A stretch of 9,331 nucleotides of DNA from Dehalococcoidia bacterium (GTDB lineage Bacteria > Chloroflexota > Dehalococcoidia > UBA6926). The notes beneath the pieces are model-generated. The model did no database searches and was not told where the DNA came from. It saw only the letters and a list, made by a program, of their open reading frames with translations. The stretch spans positions 1 through 9,331 of the forward strand of contig JAPYRO010000036.1 in assembly GCA_029941095.1 (NCBI GenBank). The letters run 5' to 3'. Within the stretch, counting starts at the first letter, position 1; every line of letters starts with the position of its first letter. Shown piece by piece: positions 6,040-9,331 of the stretch. Position numbers and translations under genes: made by a program.

Positions 6040-7227
6040 TTGGATTTTGTTTTCAGTCCAGAAGAAGAGAAATTACGCTTAGAAGCGAGTAAATTTGTTC
6101 GCGAAGAGTGGGAAGATCGTGGAAAAGATGTAACTTCTTTGTGGGTTGCATCTCATGATGTCGATGATGTTGAGGAACGAGAAAGAATTCATGAGTTTAC
6201 CCAAAAACTTATAGAAAAAGGCTGGTGGACTATGCACTGGCCTAAGAGATATGGCGGGCAAGACGCTCCCTTTAGCACTTTGTTAGCTTACAGAGAGACT
6301 ATGGCATACGAAGGAGCACCAGAATCATTGGGAGGTGGAATCGAAGCTCCTACTCTCATGCTACATGGAACCGAATGGCAGAAAGATTTCTTTTTACCCA
6401 AGATATCAAATGGTGAAATAACACGATGGTCTCAAGGGTTCAGTGAACCAGACGCCGGGTCGGATTTAGCATCCATAGAAACCAGAGCCGTAGAAGACGG
6501 AGATGACTATATAATCAATGGACAAAAGATATGGAATTCAGATGGGGCATGGTCAGATTGGGGACACTATTTGGTAAGAACCGACCCAAATTCACCAAAG
6601 CATAGAGGTATTTCATACCTTTTGCTAGATATGAAATCTCCCGGGGTAAAAATATTACCCATATATGATGGTTTGGGACGAAGGCGATGGAGCCAAATTT
6701 TTCTTGAGGATGTTCGAGTGCCTAAACAGAATCTTTTGGGAGAAGCTAACAGAGGTTTTTATGTTGCTATGACTACTTTAAGCTTTGAAAGAATACCCGT
6801 TGAAGTACCAGCTAGGCTACTAAGGTACTTGGAAAGATTTATTGGCGAATTTACCAAAGGAAAATTAAAACATTTACAAAACAATGCTGCAGCAAAACAT
6901 ATTTTAGCTGACCTTCGAGTTCAAATCGAAACGGCAAGAATGATAATGTATCGTGGCGCATGGTTGCAAGGCCAAGGATCTGTTCCTGAAAGCGAAGCTT
7001 CGATGACAAAAGCCATGTTGGATGAAACTGGTATAAGAGTTTACAAAGAATTAGCCAGGCTGGCAGGCGCTGATGCGCTTTACAGACCACGGACCAATCA
7101 GAAAGCCCCAATGCACGGATTATTGGGAGCAAACGCTTGGTTAAGCACTGCCTTTAGTTTGGGTGGAGGAAGCTTAGAAGTGCAACGACAAATTATAGCT
7201 CAGCGAGGGCTTGCATTACCCAGGTAA
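6040..7227 (+). CDS. acyl-CoA dehydrogenase family protein
   Basis: This is a predicted cytoplasmic FAD flavoenzyme that desaturates an acyl-CoA at the alpha-beta bond and passes electrons to ETF. With the TTG start at 6040 it has 395 residues, normal for the family; a TTG at 6007 would add 11. Domains in order are the N-terminal helical domain (FSPEEEKLRLEASKFV, then WWTMHWPKRYGG at 62-73), the middle beta domain with signature FSEPDAGSDLA (134-144) and the GQKIWNSDG strand, and the C-terminal helical domain. It ends with a tail SLGGGSLEVQRQIIAQRGLALPR starting at residue 374. At the place where medium-chain enzymes have the catalytic Glu of their YEGT motif, this protein has Gly in GGGS, as in subfamilies that position the base elsewhere. 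The exact acyl substrate is unknown. It follows the hydantoinase gene by 77 bp on the same strand. A decayed copy of its residues 59-73 region lies upstream of the DUF917 gene. Confidence 0.92.
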   Translation: MDFVFSPEEEKLRLEASKFVREEWEDRGKDVTSLWVASHDVDDVEERERIHEFTQKLIEKGWWTMHWPKRYGGQDAPFSTLLAYRETMAYEGAPESLGGGIEAPTLMLHGTEWQKDFFLPKISNGEITRWSQGFSEPDAGSDLASIETRAVEDGDDYIINGQKIWNSDGAWSDWGHYLVRTDPNSPKHRGISYLLLDMKSPGVKILPIYDGLGRRRWSQIFLEDVRVPKQNLLGEANRGFYVAMTTLSFERIPVEVPARLLRYLERFIGEFTKGKLKHLQNNAAAKHILADLRVQIETARMIMYRGAWLQGQGSVPESEASMTKAMLDETGIRVYKELARLAGADALYRPRTNQKAPMHGLLGANAWLSTAFSLGGGSLEVQRQIIAQRGLALPR

Positions 7228-7264
7228 GCAGAAGGATTTTATGCTAATTGATCAGATTTAGGCA

Positions 7265-8047
7265 TTATCTTTTTATTGTAGATAATCCACTTCGTATACC
7301 CTCGGTGGCCCAACCAGTCCAAGGCATCGTAAAAAACTTAAACCCTTTATCAACATAAAAATTTGGGTCCATTCCAGGGGGTATAAAATACATACCTGGA
7401 ACCACATCGTGATTATTACATGATGCAACAATCTTATCTAAACTTTTTTGATAGGTATCACTACGATAATCAATAGCGACCCCTAATTCAATGGAAAGGT
7501 CAGACGGACCAATCAGTAAAACATCGATTCCTGATACGCTAAGAATACCTTCAATATTATCTATAGCTTCATTTGTTTCAATCATTGGAATAATTACCAA
7601 TTCTTTGTTAACGATATCAAGATAATTCCGATAATCTTGACTTGTCATCTCATCTCTACTGATATTTGATACATCTTCACCCCAGTCACCTCTTACTCCA
7701 GAATTGCTGCGGGTCCCTAAAGGATAATATTTACAACCTCGAACTAAATTCTCAGCTTGCTCTTTGGTGTTTACCATTGGTGCTATAAGCCCTCTAGCCC
7801 CAGCATCTAAAGCCATACATATTAGATCCTCACGATTTTGACTAACACGAATAATAGGTGCAGCCTTAGCTCCCCTCATTGATTGGACAGAGGGCAGTAA
7901 TTGCTTAACTTCAAAAGGGGAGTGTTGAGTATCAAAAAGTAAAAAATCATATCCAGAATTTGCAAGAGTCGTAACATCTACTTCAGGAGTCACGGAAGTT
8001 CCTACAACAGTTTTCCCTGATTTTAAAAGATCTTTAAGGATATTCAT
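7265..8047 (-). CDS. HpcH/HpaI aldolase family protein
   Basis: The 260-residue product is a class II metal-dependent aldolase of the HpcH/HpaI family, a TIM barrel that cleaves or forms C-C bonds of 2-keto-hydroxy acids with a pyruvate-like enolate. The expected residues are in place: H42 in FDTQHSPF (catalytic His), R67 in IIRVSQ (pyruvate carboxylate), and metal ligands E157 in PMIETNEA and D183 in IGPSDLS. The LIAPMVNT and YPLGTRS motifs also fit. Length equals the family norm, so the gene is intact. Its ATG lies 16 bp after the selA stop on the same strand with no clear ribosome site, so co-transcription, perhaps with translational coupling, is likely. It converges on the acyl-CoA dehydrogenase gene across 37 bp. 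The true substrate, for example a hydroxy-heptenedioate or a sugar-acid analogue, cannot be told from sequence. Confidence 0.92.
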   Translation of the reverse strand: MNILKDLLKSGKTVVGTSVTPEVDVTTLANSGYDFLLFDTQHSPFEVKQLLPSVQSMRGAKAAPIIRVSQNREDLICMALDAGARGLIAPMVNTKEQAENLVRGCKYYPLGTRSNSGVRGDWGEDVSNISRDEMTSQDYRNYLDIVNKELVIIPMIETNEAIDNIEGILSVSGIDVLLIGPSDLSIELGVAIDYRSDTYQKSLDKIVASCNNHDVVPGMYFIPPGMDPNFYVDKGFKFFTMPWTGWATEGIRSGLSTIKR

Positions 8048-8063
8048 TTAGTGATTTCTCGCT

Positions 8064-9331
8064 CTAATTTAAAATATTACTTAGTGTGTTACAAAGATCG
8101 ACGTCTTGCTCAGGTAAAACTGTCCGAACGTCTAACAATAGATTGTCTTCGGAAACCCGGGTAATTATGGGAATCTTACTTGTCCTTAAATTTTCGGCAA
8201 GCTTGTCTGCGCCTCCCGGTCCACATAATTCCTTTGGTATCATCAGATTTTTTGTATCTAACATTTGGCCAGGTAAACTGCCACCACCAACAGCTGTTTG
8301 CCCATCAATAACCTGAACTTTCGAACTCCCTATGCTTTTCGCCCAAGATTTTGCACGGGAATCTAATGATTTCATACTTGCAGAAATCATGCGCCATATA
8401 GGAACTTCAGTTTCAAAGTCCCCTGTGAGGTATGGGATAAGGGTAGCGGTTAGAGCAGCCAAATCTAATTTATCGATTCGTACGGCTCGAGCAAGTGGGT
8501 GACTTTTCAAAGTCTCTATATAATGCTTTTTCCCTACAATGATTCCTGCTTGAGGCCCTCCTAATAATTTATCTCCAGAGAAAAGAGCTAGAGCTGCGCC
8601 TGTGTCTATGGCCTCTCTTACAGTGGGCTCGGGATCCAAGCCATATTTTGTCGTCTGGATAAGACAGCCGGAACCCAAGTCATTTATTAGAGGGATGGAG
8701 AACTGATTACATAGTTTAGCCAAATCTTTTTCTTCGGGTGTATGGGTAAACCCTATGATTTCGAAATTGCTTCGATGAACTTTTAATATTGCTGCTGTGT
8801 TTTCAGTGATGGCGTTTTCGTAGTCTTCGACATAAGTCCTATTTGTAGTTCCCACTTCTACTATTATCGCACCACTTTGGTTTAGCACATCAGGGATTCT
8901 GAAACGCCCTCCTATTTCGATTGATTCTCCACGAGAAACTATGACTTCTTTGCCATTTGCTAATGCACTTAACGATAGTAGTAACGCCGAAGCATTATTG
9001 TTTACAACAACAGCAGATTCTCCTCCGGACAAGAAGCGCAGGAGTTTTTCAGGATGAGAGTGCCGTGATCCACGTTCTCCGGCGACAAGATCATATTCTA
9101 GATCAGAATACCCACCACTAACGTCCAGCACTGCTTGCTGAGCTTTCTCGCTAAGTGGAGAACGGCCAAGGTTGGTATTTATTACCACTCCGCCAGCATT
9201 GATTACCTTTCTAGGTCTTGGTTGTAATATAGATAAGATTCGGTTTCTACTTTTTAATATAAGGTCATCTTCTGAACTAACTTCTTGGTTATTTGATATT
9301 GCTTCTCGTGCTTCAAGCAAAACTTCTCTTA
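8064..9331 (-). CDS. selA: L-seryl-tRNA(Sec) selenium transferase (5' end cut by window edge)
   Basis: SelA is a PLP-dependent ring-shaped enzyme that converts Ser-tRNA(Sec) to Sec-tRNA(Sec) using selenophosphate, so its presence implies a selenocysteine pathway in this genome. The frame stays open to the right edge and its last residues (REVLLEAREAI) match the N-terminal helix of SelA, so the TTG at 9320 is not the real start. About 45 residues are missing if the length is like the 463-residue E. coli protein. Numbering from the codon at 9320, visible motifs are VINAGGVVINTNLGR (39-53), NNNASALLL, and the PLP-lysine motif SGDKLLGGPQAG with K251, then HPLARAVRIDKLDLAALTATL. Gly43 and Asn48 replace the Thr and His common in NATGVVLHTNLGR. 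The long N-terminal part and the KLLGGPQAG motif favour true SelA over the shorter SelA-like D-glucosaminate-phosphate lyases. No selB, selD or tRNA-Sec lies in the window. Confidence 0.94.
   Translation of the reverse strand, partial: REVLLEAREAISNNQEVSSEDDLILKSRNRILSILQPRPRKVINAGGVVINTNLGRSPLSEKAQQAVLDVSGGYSDLEYDLVAGERGSRHSHPEKLLRFLSGGESAVVVNNNASALLLSLSALANGKEVIVSRGESIEIGGRFRIPDVLNQSGAIIVEVGTTNRTYVEDYENAITENTAAILKVHRSNFEIIGFTHTPEEKDLAKLCNQFSIPLINDLGSGCLIQTTKYGLDPEPTVREAIDTGAALALFSGDKLLGGPQAGIIVGKKHYIETLKSHPLARAVRIDKLDLAALTATLIPYLTGDFETEVPIWRMISASMKSLDSRAKSWAKSIGSSKVQVIDGQTAVGGGSLPGQMLDTKNLMIPKELCGPGGADKLAENLRTSKIPIITRVSEDNLLLDVRTVLPEQDVDLCNTLSNILN

Noticed and set aside
7264..7286. ATTATCT/AGATAAT inverted repeat with a 9-base loop between the convergent genes as a terminator
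   Set aside because: The stem is 7 bp and nearly all A-T, no T-run follows on either strand, and it overlaps the last codons of the aldolase gene.
8064..9320. SelA-like D-glucosaminate-6-phosphate ammonia-lyase paired with an aldolase (DgaE/DgaF-like) instead of selA
   Set aside because: The protein has the full SelA length once the edge is allowed for, the SGDKLLGGPQAG and HPLARA..IDKL motifs are typical of true SelA, and the aldolase is of the HpcH/HpaI type, not the KDPG type.

Overview
The window holds eight protein genes and one gene relic from a moderately AT-rich bacterium. No RNA genes, CRISPR arrays, insertion sequences or phage genes are visible. The taxon is uncertain. A selA gene, a short hydantoinase paired with a DUF917 protein, an acyl-CoA dehydrogenase, an HpcH/HpaI aldolase and a small Cys-cluster HTH protein together recall Chloroflexota, perhaps a SAR202-like lineage. 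That is an inference from gene style. The GyrB, with an E. coli-like domain insertion, does not obviously fit it.

Layout. Positions 1-2188 (minus) are gyrB, cut by the left edge. Positions 2189-2379 are its upstream region, with a good promoter candidate. Positions 2380-2670 (minus) encode a small Cys4/HTH protein. Positions 2671-2823 are a divergent promoter region with a perfect 10-bp palindrome. Positions 2824-3234 (plus) encode a short lipoprotein with a fibronectin-III-like domain. Positions 3237-3280 are a decayed fragment of an acyl-CoA dehydrogenase gene, closely matching an internal piece of the intact gene 3 kb downstream. Positions 3287-7227 (plus) are a three-gene block: DUF917/S-methyl-thiohydantoin desulfurase-like protein, HyuA-type hydantoinase/oxoprolinase, acyl-CoA dehydrogenase. 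Facing it on the minus strand are an HpcH/HpaI aldolase (7265-8047) and selA (8064-9331, its 5' end off the right edge).

How they may work together. gyrB (supercoiling) and selA (selenocysteine synthesis) are housekeeping genes that flank an accessory catabolic block. The DUF917 and HyuA pair resembles modules acting on cyclic amides or hydantoin-like rings. The acyl-CoA dehydrogenase could oxidise a downstream acyl-CoA, but the substrate cannot be read from sequence. The aldolase lies 16 bp after selA on the same strand and is probably co-transcribed, with no evident functional link.

The most notable observation is the 44-bp relic. It has 37 of 44 matches including a perfect 20-bp core, all seven mismatches are transitions, and two tandem Trp codons have become stops. 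It marks a past duplication or deletion at the upstream edge of the catabolic block. I found no convincing undescribed multi-gene system. The Cys4/HTH gene with its divergent lipoprotein is the least characterised unit.
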